Assembly (NCBI GenBank): GCA_963770035.1
Contig: CAVYON010000019.1
Coordinates: forward strand, 1 to 64,000
DNA length: 64,000 nt
Origin: Roseiarcus sp963770035
GTDB taxonomy: Bacteria > Pseudomonadota > Alphaproteobacteria > Rhizobiales > Beijerinckiaceae
Direction of reading: 5' to 3'
Positions 1 to 8,319 of this stretch are shown in pieces; positions within the stretch are counted from its first letter, which is position 1; each line of letters starts with the position of its first letter. The notes below the pieces were generated by a model. That model made no database searches, had not been told where the DNA came from, and saw nothing but the letters and a program-made list of their open reading frames with translations. The translations under genes and the position numbers were made by a program.

Positions 1-222
1 CAGGCGTGCGCCGCTCAATGGCGGCTAGCGTCCCCGCCCCCCTTGTGGGGGCGGGACAGGGTGGGGGGTCGCGCCGACCTCTCATTCGGGGGAAATGGCG
101 CCAAGTTTTCGAAGTTCGGCGCGACCCCCCTCCTCAATCCTCCCCCACAAGGGGTGAGGAAGCCGCCCTCCGCGGGTCGGGCACGCCGGCAGCGAGCCGC
201 GAGAGATGTGTGCATCCCGTAG
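1..222 (+). repeat. 222-bp structured repeat, copy A
   Basis: Matches 60983-61204 in the same orientation at every position except one (position 26, t here and g in the other copy). It contains two nested inverted repeats: 13-bp outer arms at 39-51 and 142-154, and 15-bp inner arms at 63-77 and 116-130, so either strand can fold into one long hairpin. The tail, GATGTGTGCATCCCGTAG, recurs in reverse orientation at about 58937-58955. No convincing coding content is seen. In copy B the repeat directly abuts the terminal repeat of an IS1634-like element; the window starts too late to tell whether that is also true here. Confidence 0.85.
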
Positions 223-382
223 CCCACAAGGGGGGAGGGGATGTCGCCTCCCTTCGATTTCGTTGAAGCGCGCCACTAGGGCCTCGTTTTGATTCCGCGT
301 TTACCAAATCATGGTGCATTTCCTTTCCGCCCTTCCGAACCCCGTGCTACCTTTTCGGCATTCGGAAAGGAGCGAACTCGCC

Positions 383-907
383 ATGGAACAAGTCCAAAAG
401 CCCCGGCGGCGGTTGAACATCGTGACCCGAACCGCCCGCACCAAACGCATCTTTGCGCGGCTGCGCGAGGGATGGGCCTATGACGACATCGCCAAGGAGG
501 AGCGTCTCTCGGCCGAGCGCGTCCGCCAGATCGTCGGCCAGGTGCTTGAAAACCGCGTCCTCGACCGCGGCGACGACCATGCGCACATGCAGATCGAACG
601 TCTGCGGCCGGGGCTACGGCTTGTCGGCAAGGAGGTGGCGCAGGGCAACCTCAAGGCCATTGGCCCGCTGATCAAGCTGATCGATCGGCTCGATAAGCAT
701 CAGCGCGTCCTCGTGAAGCCATTCGCCTATACCGAGGACCACCGCAAGAAACTGCTCGACAAGCTCAACTGGGTGGCCGAGAACCTCGCGGCGGACGAAG
801 AAGACCCCGTGCCCAAGAGCGAGCCGGGCGAGACCGTTGGCGAGGAAGCGCCCAGTTCCGAGGCCGCGGGCCCGCAAGATTTTTTTTCGCCCCGATCCCG
901 CCCGTAA
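383..907 (+). CDS. Small helix-turn-helix protein of unknown role
   Basis: A 174-residue protein starting at an ATG with a good ribosome binding site (GGAAAGGAGCGA at 365-376). Upstream in-frame start codons lack such a site. Residues about 20-55 (ending ERVRQIVGQVL) look like the helix-turn-helix of sigma-70 region 4 or an invertase-type DNA-binding domain. The middle is basic and helical, and the last 40 residues are acidic and probably disordered. It stands alone, facing away from the next operon, with a poly-T stretch inside its last codons. It is probably a DNA-binding protein, but no family name is recognised and the target is unknown. Confidence 0.6.
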   Translation: MEQVQKPRRRLNIVTRTARTKRIFARLREGWAYDDIAKEERLSAERVRQIVGQVLENRVLDRGDDHAHMQIERLRPGLRLVGKEVAQGNLKAIGPLIKLIDRLDKHQRVLVKPFAYTEDHRKKLLDKLNWVAENLAADEEDPVPKSEPGETVGEEAPSSEAAGPQDFFSPRSRP

Positions 908-1051
908 GTCCTTGAAAAGGCTCGTTTCGGACGAGAGAATCCAAGGAATTCCAAGACCCTCCCACCCCGCTCCGGCCTGCTCTTTGCGGAGATCCGATGC
1001 GCCGCTGCGGAGGCCTGAGGAAATCCAAATTTGGAGCTCGGTGAGGTGGGC

Positions 1052-1522
1052 TCAGCGAGAAGTTGAGCCCTTCCCGAATACGATCGATCGACCAACCGGC
1101 GTCGAGCGGGCGACTTCCACGCTGTCGGTGCGACGCCGCCAACCGCCTGGGCCCTGCGGTCGACCGAGCCTCGTCGGCTTACCCCGCTTCGGCGGAGGCG
1201 GCGCGGAGCCGTGACACTGCGCCGCCCAAGATACGATGCGGCCGCCCGGAACAAGGCCATTGAGCAGGGCTATGGCGGCCTCGGCGACCTTCGGCTCGTC
1301 GAAGAACTCGACGACGACCGGAAGGTCGACGTTCAGGCGCAAGACGTCGTCGGCCCGCACCTCTCCGCTTGCGCCCATGCCGGCAATGGCCCGGAACACC
1401 GTGACGCCCTGCACGGCGTGCCGTTCTTGGAGCAGGGTGAGGATCTCCTGCATCAGGCGCTTGCGCTTTCCCTGATCGGCCTCGTGAAGATAGACGCGGA
1501 CCATCACGATGTCGTTGGTCAT
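1052..1522 (-). CDS. DUF190 family protein
   Basis: A 156-residue protein with an N-terminal DUF190 domain (residues 1-105; VYLHEAD near the start, GLVPGGRIV near residue 95) and an arginine- and proline-rich tail that looks unrelated to the family. The ATG at 1522 is preceded by a strong GGGAGGGAAG ribosome binding site; the longer open frame back to 1723 overlaps crcB and was not used. DUF190 genes are commonly found beside crcB, as here with a 14-bp gap, and are thought to be PII-like small sensor proteins. An involvement in fluoride or ion stress is inference from the neighbour. It is the last gene of the minus-strand run that starts at 9267. Confidence 0.85.
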   Translation of the reverse strand: MTNDIVMVRVYLHEADQGKRKRLMQEILTLLQERHAVQGVTVFRAIAGMGASGEVRADDVLRLNVDLPVVVEFFDEPKVAEAAIALLNGLVPGGRIVSWAAQCHGSAPPPPKRGKPTRLGRPQGPGGWRRRTDSVEVARSTPVGRSIVFGKGSTSR

Positions 1523-1536
1523 GAGCTTCCCTCCCG

Positions 1537-1914
1537 TCAGAGATTTCTGGCGATGTAGGCTCCTCCAAAGGCGGCGGCCAAACCGAGGCCGACCGAGAGA
1601 CCGACATAGAGCGCGGCCTTCGCCAATTCCCCACCCTCGGCGAGCAACAGCGTCTCCATCTCGAACGTCGAAAAGGTCGTGTAGCCGCCGAGGAATCCGG
1701 TCAGAACCCCGGTGCGGATCCACGGCGCGAGCGTCAGGCGCTCGAGCGTTTCGACGAACAGAAACCCCATGAGAAAGCTGCCCATGACGTTGATGGTCAT
1801 TGTCGCATAGGGAAAGTCCCGGCCGTACACCGCCTGCACCAGGGTCGTCTGGGCGAACCGCGCCCAGCAGCCCAGCACGCCAAACACCGCAATCGCCCCA
1901 TACGTCCAGATCAC
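1537..1914 (-). CDS. crcB: Fluoride channel/exporter CrcB (Fluc)
   Basis: A 125-residue membrane protein with four predicted membrane helices, the usual size of a Fluc subunit, which works as an antiparallel dimer to let fluoride out of the cytoplasm. The family signatures are visible: the early GxxxR region (residues 12-20), the INVMGSF segment around residue 42 with the conserved Asn, and GFLGGYTTFSTF around residues 73-84, the phenylalanine/threonine pore stretch. The start is GTG at 1914 with GAAGGAAG upstream. Only 19 bases separate it from hyfB, so it is probably read from the hyf promoter. No fluoride riboswitch can be fitted in that gap. Confidence 0.95.
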   Translation of the reverse strand: MIWTYGAIAVFGVLGCWARFAQTTLVQAVYGRDFPYATMTINVMGSFLMGFLFVETLERLTLAPWIRTGVLTGFLGGYTTFSTFEMETLLLAEGGELAKAALYVGLSVGLGLAAAFGGAYIARNL

Positions 1915-1933
1915 GTCGAGTCTTCCTTCGTCT

Positions 1934-3910
1934 TTAGAACAGCGTCAGCCCGAGGATCAGCACGAGAAGCAATCCGATCAGGCTGAGATAGAGGTTGAGC
2001 TGCCCCGACTGCAGCGCCCGCAGCCTCTGAGCCAGCGCCTGCACGACAGCGACGGCGGGCTGAAACAGCAGAGGCCCGAAAATCGGGGCCACGTCGTGCT
2101 CGAAACTCAGCTTGGTGACAAAATAGCCGCCGGCGTCCGCATCGCGCTCGGTGGCGGCGGTCGGCCGGTAGACGAAGCTGTAGAAGGTCCGCATCGCATT
2201 GGAGAAGGTCAACGCCGTCGTCGAAGCGCGCGCCCGGTCGGCCGGGAGCCCGCCGTACCAGACGGGCGTTCGCCGAACCGGCCGGCGGGACGGGACGACC
2301 GCCAGAGCAATCGGAATGAGCGCGAGGAGCGGCATCACGATCACGAGAAGGCTCGGGGAAATAAACGCGAACTTGGCGGTCAGCGGAACGAGCAACACGC
2401 CGTCATGCATCCGGGAGGCGATTTGCATCCCGAACAGGTCCATCGTGGCGCCGTCGAGCGCCCGGAGCCAGAGCGGCATTCCCGCGGCGAGCGCCAGCAC
2501 CAGAAGGCCGAGGAGGCCGACCGCGCCGACATAGGGTCGCTCGATGGACGTTTGCTCGGCGCCGTTCCGGGAGAGAACGCCCAAGCCCACCACCTTGGCG
2601 AAGGTGGCGAACGCCACCGCCGCCGTGAGGGCGAGGCCCGCGCCGGTAAGGGCGAGCGTCAGCCGGCCGGCGAGATAAGGTAGATGGAAGCCCTGGAAGA
2701 CGGTCTGGAAGACGAACCACTCGCTGACGAAGCCGGCGGTCGGCGGCATCGCCGCCAGACTCATGGCCGCAAGCAGCGCGCCGACGCCGAACACCCAGTG
2801 CCTTCCGGCGCCGGCATAGGCGATGTGGTAACTGCCCGTGGCGCGCTGCAATCCGTCCGCCGCGAGGAAAAGCGCGCCCTTCGCCAGCGCGTGGCCGGCA
2901 AGATGCAGGAGCGCCACCGTCCAGGCAAGGCCGGCGAGGTCGTTCAGGCGCTCGTTGCGGAACAGCATCGCCGCGCCGAGAGCGGCGACTGCGATAGACG
3001 CGTTCTCGGCGGACGAGAAGCTCAACAGGGTTCGCCAGTCGTTTTGCTGGAAGGCGTAGAGGATCGTCAGAATCGCGCTGACCGTGGCCACCGCGATGAC
3101 CAGGATGGCGAGCGCGGGAAAAGCGCCCTGGGGCGCGACCGGCAGCCAGCTCATCAGCGCGCGCGCGAGGGCGAAGTAGGCCGCATTCATGACGACGCCC
3201 GACATGATCGCGCCCGACGCTCCGCTTGCCGCGCCATAGGCGCCCGGGAACCATTCATAGAACGGCAGCAAGCCAAGCTTCGCGCCGAAGCCAAGCAGCA
3301 GGAGAATGCCGAGGCCGATTTGCACGGGCTGCGACAGGCCCGGCGCGGCGGCTTGGTACTGGTCGAACGCGAGACCTCCCGCGCGCAGTCCGAGAAGCGC
3401 GATGGCGAGGATCAGAGCCACCGCGCCGGCTTCGAGAAGCGCAAGCATGAAGAGAACGGCTCGGCCGCTTGCCTGACCCGAATTATCGGAAAGGACCATG
3501 ACGGCGCCGCCAAGGCTCATAGTCTCCCAGGCGATCAGGAGAGCGGCGCCGTTCTCGAGACCGAACACGCCCAACGCGCCAAGCAGGCTGAGCGCAACGC
3601 CAAACAGCCAGCCCCGCCGGCCGGCGCTGGCGGGAGAAGCCAGCGAGCAGGCGAAGATCGCCGGGACGAGTCCGAAGCCCATCAACCACAGTCCCTGCGG
3701 CGCGATGCGAAAATCGACGACCTCTGCGGCAACCCGGCCGGGTAGTGTGACCGCCTCGCTCGCATCGGGAAGGCCGGCCACCGCCGCGGCCACGCCGGCC
3801 ACGGCCCCCACCGCCAGCGCGACGCGACTCAGCGTGAGGGCGCCGCCGAGGGCGAGGATCGCGGCGGCGAGCCACAAGGCGACGGTGACGAGCAGCAGCG
3901 CGTTAGCCAT
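1934..3910 (-). CDS. hyfB: Hydrogenase-4 component B-like antiporter subunit
   Basis: A 658-residue polytopic membrane protein of the HyfB/NuoL/MrpA superfamily with about 14-16 hydrophobic helices. The central segment has the family's conserved pattern of charged residues in membrane helices (a lysine in GFGAKLGLLPFYEW near residue 225, and the LLSFSSAENASIAVA segment near residue 300). Such subunits move protons or Na+ in complex I and group 4 hydrogenase-type complexes. The C-terminal part (about 560-658) contains a soluble loop followed by a last helix. It starts 8 bases inside hyfI, indicating translational coupling. In this operon it is the last complex gene rather than the first. Confidence 0.9.
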   Translation of the reverse strand: MANALLLVTVALWLAAAILALGGALTLSRVALAVGAVAGVAAAVAGLPDASEAVTLPGRVAAEVVDFRIAPQGLWLMGFGLVPAIFACSLASPASAGRRGWLFGVALSLLGALGVFGLENGAALLIAWETMSLGGAVMVLSDNSGQASGRAVLFMLALLEAGAVALILAIALLGLRAGGLAFDQYQAAAPGLSQPVQIGLGILLLLGFGAKLGLLPFYEWFPGAYGAASGASGAIMSGVVMNAAYFALARALMSWLPVAPQGAFPALAILVIAVATVSAILTILYAFQQNDWRTLLSFSSAENASIAVAALGAAMLFRNERLNDLAGLAWTVALLHLAGHALAKGALFLAADGLQRATGSYHIAYAGAGRHWVFGVGALLAAMSLAAMPPTAGFVSEWFVFQTVFQGFHLPYLAGRLTLALTGAGLALTAAVAFATFAKVVGLGVLSRNGAEQTSIERPYVGAVGLLGLLVLALAAGMPLWLRALDGATMDLFGMQIASRMHDGVLLVPLTAKFAFISPSLLVIVMPLLALIPIALAVVPSRRPVRRTPVWYGGLPADRARASTTALTFSNAMRTFYSFVYRPTAATERDADAGGYFVTKLSFEHDVAPIFGPLLFQPAVAVVQALAQRLRALQSGQLNLYLSLIGLLLVLILGLTLF

Positions 3911-4691
3911 CGATCCGCCCTCCGCGCACCCGCTGCGGGGCGCGATCGAGGAACATCAACAGGGCTTCCATGATCGCGGCCGGGTTCGGCGGACACCCGG
4001 GCAGATAGAGGTCGACCGGAAGCACGCCCTCGAGACCTGTCCCCGAGGCGTAATTGCCGCCGGAAATTCCCCCCGACACCGCGCATGTGCCGACCGCCAT
4101 CACCCAGCGTGGCTCCGCCATCGCCTCGTAGGCGGTCTTCAACGGCTCCCGCATCGCGTGGGTCACCGGGCCGGTGACAAGAAGAAGATCGGCGAAACGG
4201 GGAGACGCGGTGAAGAAGATCCCTAGGCGGTGGAGATTGTAAAAGGGGTTGTTCAGAGCCTGGAGTTCCGATTCGCAGCCGTTGCACGAGCCGGCGTCGA
4301 CATGACGAATGTGCAGGCTGCGACGAAACGCCTTGCGTTCGGGCGCTACCGTGCCGGGGGAGGGAACGCTCTTCTCGGACCACCGCAGATCCTGGCGGTC
4401 CGTCACCCCGAAGGCCCAGTCCTGCGACGGGGTCATGGCGCCGGTCGGACAGGCTTCGGTGCAAAGCTGGCAAACGACACAGCGGCCGTAGTCGATGGCG
4501 AGACCGCCGTCGCGCGCCTCGATCGCCTGCGTCGGACAGACGGCGGCGCATTCCTGGCACCCGTCGCGGCAACCGGCAGGATTGTAGCGGGGCATGCCGA
4601 GCACGCCCTGCTGCCCGGACTCCTCGCCGGTTCGTGGCCAGGGCGTCGTCGCCTTTCCGCTCGCTAGTCCGAAGAGCGTCCAGAGGGCCAT
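3903..4691 (-). CDS. hyfI: NuoB/HyfI-like small subunit with ferredoxin domain
   Basis: A 262-residue fusion. Residues 30-90 hold a ferredoxin-type domain with cysteine clusters (CRDGCQECAAVCP and CVVCQLCTEACP) for two [4Fe-4S] clusters. Residues 130-250 form the NuoB/hydrogenase small-subunit domain, with CNGCESEL (about 140), GTCAVSGG (about 200) and GCPPNP (about 235) supplying the cysteines of the N2-like proximal cluster. It would pass electrons from the ferredoxin domain to the large subunit at the membrane surface. The gene lies 9 bases after the large subunit and overlaps hyfB by 8 bases. The iron-sulfur ligands are all present, unlike the nickel ligands of its partner. Confidence 0.9.
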   Translation of the reverse strand: MALWTLFGLASGKATTPWPRTGEESGQQGVLGMPRYNPAGCRDGCQECAAVCPTQAIEARDGGLAIDYGRCVVCQLCTEACPTGAMTPSQDWAFGVTDRQDLRWSEKSVPSPGTVAPERKAFRRSLHIRHVDAGSCNGCESELQALNNPFYNLHRLGIFFTASPRFADLLLVTGPVTHAMREPLKTAYEAMAEPRWVMAVGTCAVSGGISGGNYASGTGLEGVLPVDLYLPGCPPNPAAIMEALLMFLDRAPQRVRGGRIDG

Positions 4692-4700
4692 GATCCGCTC

Positions 4701-6156
4701 CTACCGGTCACAGCCGGCGACGGTCAGACCGAAACTGGCTTCGTTGATCGCATAGTCCATCATGTTGGTGTCATGCACGGTGAAGGGAAACGCGCGCCAG
4801 TTCGAGAAGGACGGCGACTTGATCTTGACGCGCGCCAGCCGGCCGTCGGCGCCAACGTGAACCGCGTAGTAGACCGCGCCGCGCGGCCCTTCCGACCATC
4901 CAAGCCCTTCGGCAAGAGGCGCGGGCTCGCATTCGGCGCGAACGGGACCGGGCTCGAGCAGCAGAAGGACGCGCTGGCACAGAACGAACGAGGCCTCGAC
5001 TTCCGCCATGCGGACCCGCTCGCGGGCGTAAGCGTCGCCGTCGTCGAATGCGGGGACCGTCAGCGGCAGGCCCTCGTAGTGGGCGTACGGATGGTCGCGG
5101 CGCAGGTCGCGGTCGATCCCGGAGGCTCTGGCGACAGGTCCCGTCGCGCCCTGGTCGAACGCCACCCGTTGCGGAAGCAGACCCGTGGTGATCAGGCGAT
5201 CGAGATGACTTCTCGGAGTTCTCGAGCTTGCCCACGTAAGTCGCGACCTCCTCTCTGAGGCTCTCGAGGCCGTCGCCAAGCCATTGCCCCGGGTCGAGGT
5301 CGCGGCGCAGGCCGCCGGGAACGAGGAGGCCGCGCAGGAAGCGGCTCCCGGTCAGCCGGGCGTTCAGTTGCTTCGCTGTCTCCTCCAGAAGCTTTCCTTG
5401 CGCCTCTCCGACCTTGAGCGTGGTCGTGTGGCAAAGATGGCCGAGGTAGTGGAGGTGATTGTAGATACGCTCCATTTCCGCCAGCAGGACGCGCAGCGCA
5501 TTCGCCCGGACCGGGACGCTGCAGTTGGCCGCCCGCTCGACGGCTTCGCAATAGGAGAGCGCATGCGCGACCGAGCCCACAGCGGACACGCGCTCGGCGG
5601 TGATCGCCGAACGCCGAGGGTCCGCGCCCGCAAAGCAGCTCTCCATGCCTCGGTGCTTGAAGAAGAGCCGGGGCTGGTAATGAATGATATGTTCGCCGAT
5701 GTAGACAAAGGTGAACTCGGCGGACTCGAGCACATCGGCCCGGATCGGCCCGAACGGCAATTGCTGGACGTCGACGGCGTCGATGTCGGGAAGGCGAACG
5801 CGACCGCTCGCGGCGGGGACGGCGTTCATCAGCTCCTGCCCGCTGTCTTTCAGGACCAGCGGATAGGGCTCGGGATGATCGGTGAAAACGAGCCCGTTCA
5901 GGTCCATCATTTCCCGCTCGTACCAGCCAAGCGAGGGAAAAATCGCCGCCAGGCTCGGCAGCTCCCGGGCGTCCTTTACGACCCACATTTCGAATTCGCG
6001 CTGATCCGGAACCGACGCGACATAACGCACTTCCACCTGGCCCTCAGCCGGCGACCAGGCGTAGGCGAACCGAACCCGGCCCCCTTGCCCCAACAGCGCT
6101 TCGGCGGTCGATTGAAGCTCGTCCGGCGACAGCGTTCGCGCGCGCGTTCCGATCAT
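4701..6156 (-). pseudogene. hyfG: Frameshifted HyfG-like large subunit lacking Ni ligands
   Basis: Two overlapping frames together give one NuoC+NuoD/HyfG-type protein of about 485 residues. The first frame runs from the ATG at 6156 (MIGTRARTLS) to about 5210; the second resumes at SHLDRLITTG and ends at 4701. One extra base near 5205-5215 explains the break, so this may be a sequence error. Residues 1-170 are the 30-kDa (NuoC) domain. Where hydrogenases have RxCGxC, this protein reads RVSAVGSVAH, and the C-terminal CxxC is replaced by SFGLTVAGCDR, close to the NuoD end. Both nickel-binding cysteine pairs are therefore missing. It should be an Ehr- or complex-I-like electron-transfer subunit, not a hydrogenase. 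Confidence 0.8.
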
Positions 6157-7637
6157 GGCGTCGGTCCCGTCGCAGCCGAAGCGCCAAGCGACAGCGCGAT
6201 CGTCTGAAAGTGATCCCAAAGCGCCTGCGGCCACCAGAGCCCCATCACGAACAGCGGAACGATCGCCAGTCCCATCGGCGCGATCATCCAAGGCGTGACG
6301 ACGCGGAGATCAGGGTCGTTCGACTCGCCGTCCTCGAAAACCATGATCCTGAACTGGTTCAGGAAGCCGACGAAGATGACGATGAGGAGGACCGCCATGA
6401 GGCCAATCAGGACATCCTGCGACGCGGCCAGCCCGGCGCGAATGATGGCGAGCTCGCTCAGAAACAAAGCGAACGGCGGCGCTCCGGTGATGGCGACGGC
6501 GCCCGCCAGCCATAGGCTCCCGAGGACGGGAAAATGCTTGAGCACACGCCGGATCCCGGAAATGCGCTTCGTCTGGTAGGCGCGCATAACGGCGCCGGCG
6601 CCGAAGAACATCGCTGACTTGTTCAGCGAATGGTTCAGCATGTGATAAAGCGCCCCCGCGATCCCCAGGGGACCGCCAAATCCGAAGCCCAGCGCGATGA
6701 TCCCCATATGCTCGACGCTGGAATAGGCCATCAGGCGCTTGACCCCCTTCTGGCGCAGGATGAAGAGCGCCGCGACGAACAGCGAGAAGGCGCCCAGGGC
6801 CAGCAGCGTTCCCCGCGCCAGCCCCGATATCCCGGCGGCGTCGGCGATGGCGAGATAGCGGACCACGCCGACCATGGCGGTATTGAGAAGCGCGCCCGAA
6901 AGCAGCGCCGAGACCGGAGCTGGACCTTCGCTATGCGCGTCGGGCAGCCAGGTGTGCATCGGCGCGAGGCCAATCTTTGTGCCATAGCCGATCAGAACGA
7001 GCAGGAACGCCAGCGACGCCAGCGCGGGATTGAGGCGCGGAGCGACCTCCTGCAAGACCTTCCAGGTCATGTCGTAGGTCGGCCCGATCACAAACGTGCC
7101 GGCCCAATAAAACAGCACAGTGCCGAGCAGGGCAAGGCTGATGCCGGCCGACACGACAATGATGTATTTCCATGCGGCCTCGATGCTGGTCGCCTCTTGC
7201 TCGAACGCGACCAGGAAGGTGCTGATCAGCGTCGTGAGCTCGATGGCGATCCAATAAAGCCCCGCGTTGTTCATCATCGGGGCGATCAGCGTGCTCAGAC
7301 CGAAGGCCGCAAACATCGCATAGAAGCGCGGCAGGCGGGCTTCCTCGCCGATGAGCCGCATGTAGCCGACGGCGTAGAGGGACGCGAGACAGTAGACGAC
7401 CGCCGCGCACAGGACCGCCCAGATTCCAAGCCCGTCGATGAGGACGTATCCGCCCCAGAACGTGGCCGCGGCGTCGGAGCGGGCCAGGATCGCGAGAACC
7501 GCCGCCAGCGAAATGACGCTTGCGAAGAGGTTCAGCGCCTCCGCCACGCGCGCCCGGTCGACTAGCAGGATGAGGACAATCGCCAAGGCCGGCGCGAGGG
7601 CCAAGAGAAGCGCCAATAGCCCGGTCACGACCATCAT
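6153..7637 (-). CDS. hyfF: Hydrogenase-4 component F-like proton-pumping subunit
   Basis: A 494-residue membrane protein of the NuoN/NuoM/HyfF antiporter family with about 14 helices. The lysine-bearing GYGTKIGLAPMHTWLPDAHSE segment near residue 220 and the LMAYSSVEHMGI segment near 305 are typical of the family. It would form one of the ion-translocating modules beside HyfB. The ATG at 7637 overlaps the hyfE stop by 4 bases (ATGA), and its own stop overlaps the hyfG start the same way, showing a tightly coupled operon. The open frame continues upstream to 8219, but that part is the antisense-like shadow of hyfE. Confidence 0.9.
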   Translation of the reverse strand: MMVVTGLLALLLALAPALAIVLILLVDRARVAEALNLFASVISLAAVLAILARSDAAATFWGGYVLIDGLGIWAVLCAAVVYCLASLYAVGYMRLIGEEARLPRFYAMFAAFGLSTLIAPMMNNAGLYWIAIELTTLISTFLVAFEQEATSIEAAWKYIIVVSAGISLALLGTVLFYWAGTFVIGPTYDMTWKVLQEVAPRLNPALASLAFLLVLIGYGTKIGLAPMHTWLPDAHSEGPAPVSALLSGALLNTAMVGVVRYLAIADAAGISGLARGTLLALGAFSLFVAALFILRQKGVKRLMAYSSVEHMGIIALGFGFGGPLGIAGALYHMLNHSLNKSAMFFGAGAVMRAYQTKRISGIRRVLKHFPVLGSLWLAGAVAITGAPPFALFLSELAIIRAGLAASQDVLIGLMAVLLIVIFVGFLNQFRIMVFEDGESNDPDLRVVTPWMIAPMGLAIVPLFVMGLWWPQALWDHFQTIALSLGASAATGPTP

Positions 7638-8314
7638 CCCACCAGCCGGTTGAGCTCGAGGGAACTGGTGGTTCCGACACGGCTGAGCAGATAGCGTACG
7701 AGCACGCCGAAGCATGCGACGACGATGAGGAGATCGAACAGGATGACGATCTCGAGCAGGAGGGGCATGCCCGGGACGAGAATCTGCGCTCCAAGAAAGA
7801 CGCCGTTCTCGAGCACGAGAAGGCCGAGAATCTGGCTCAGCGCCTCGTGGCGGACGGAAAGCATAAGAAAGCCGATCAGCTTCATCGACAGCATCACGGT
7901 CAGCGCCAGCACCGCGATGGTTCCGCCCAGATTGAGGGCCGCGCCGATGCGGTAGGCGACGGCGAGCGCGAAGATGACGGCGAAGGCCCCAATGACCAGG
8001 GTCGAGCTCACCTGAAGGATGACAAGGACCTCCCGATGCACCACCATCCGGCGAATGATCCGCAGGATCAGATAGGGCAGCAGGAGACCGCGGAAGGCCG
8101 CCGTCAGGATGGCGACAATGTAGAGTTCGGGGTAGCCGCCGTAATAGCCAATCGCAGCCGACAGGATGGCTATGAGCCAGGATTGCGCGGCGAAGGCGAA
8201 GAGATAGTGCCGGAGCCAACGAGAGCCGAGCATGACGAACGACAGAAGCAGGCTGCCGATCGCGAGCAGGCTGAAGAGCGCGGCCGGGAGGGGCTCGAGG
8301 TGGGCGACAAGCAT
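7634..8314 (-). CDS. hyfE: Hydrogenase-4 component E-like membrane subunit
   Basis: A 226-residue protein with about seven hydrophobic helices and little else, matching HyfE-type subunits in which the C-terminal half resembles NuoK (small antiporter-like subunit; the MLSVRHEALSQILGLLVLENG stretch around residue 145 carries the acidic residue). It sits between the NuoH-like and HyfF-like genes, as expected for the membrane arm of a group-4-type complex. The ATG at 8314 was chosen over the longer frame to 8440, which would run into hyfC; the gap to hyfC is 5 bases. Confidence 0.85.
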   Translation of the reverse strand: MLVAHLEPLPAALFSLLAIGSLLLSFVMLGSRWLRHYLFAFAAQSWLIAILSAAIGYYGGYPELYIVAILTAAFRGLLLPYLILRIIRRMVVHREVLVILQVSSTLVIGAFAVIFALAVAYRIGAALNLGGTIAVLALTVMLSMKLIGFLMLSVRHEALSQILGLLVLENGVFLGAQILVPGMPLLLEIVILFDLLIVVACFGVLVRYLLSRVGTTSSLELNRLVG

Positions 8315-8319
8315 GCGGG

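Noticed and set aside
6..266. An 86-codon open frame in the 222-bp repeat
   Set aside because: The repeat is built of nested inverted repeats; the frame has no start signal and both strands are open by GC bias alone.
1915..1933. Fluoride riboswitch before crcB
   Set aside because: Only 19 bases separate crcB from hyfB, too short for the riboswitch fold.
2684..3745. A 353-codon plus-strand open frame opposite hyfB
   Set aside because: Its protein is rich in Arg, Glu, Gln and His with no motif, the usual antisense shadow of a GC-rich membrane-protein gene; hyfB on the other strand is clear.
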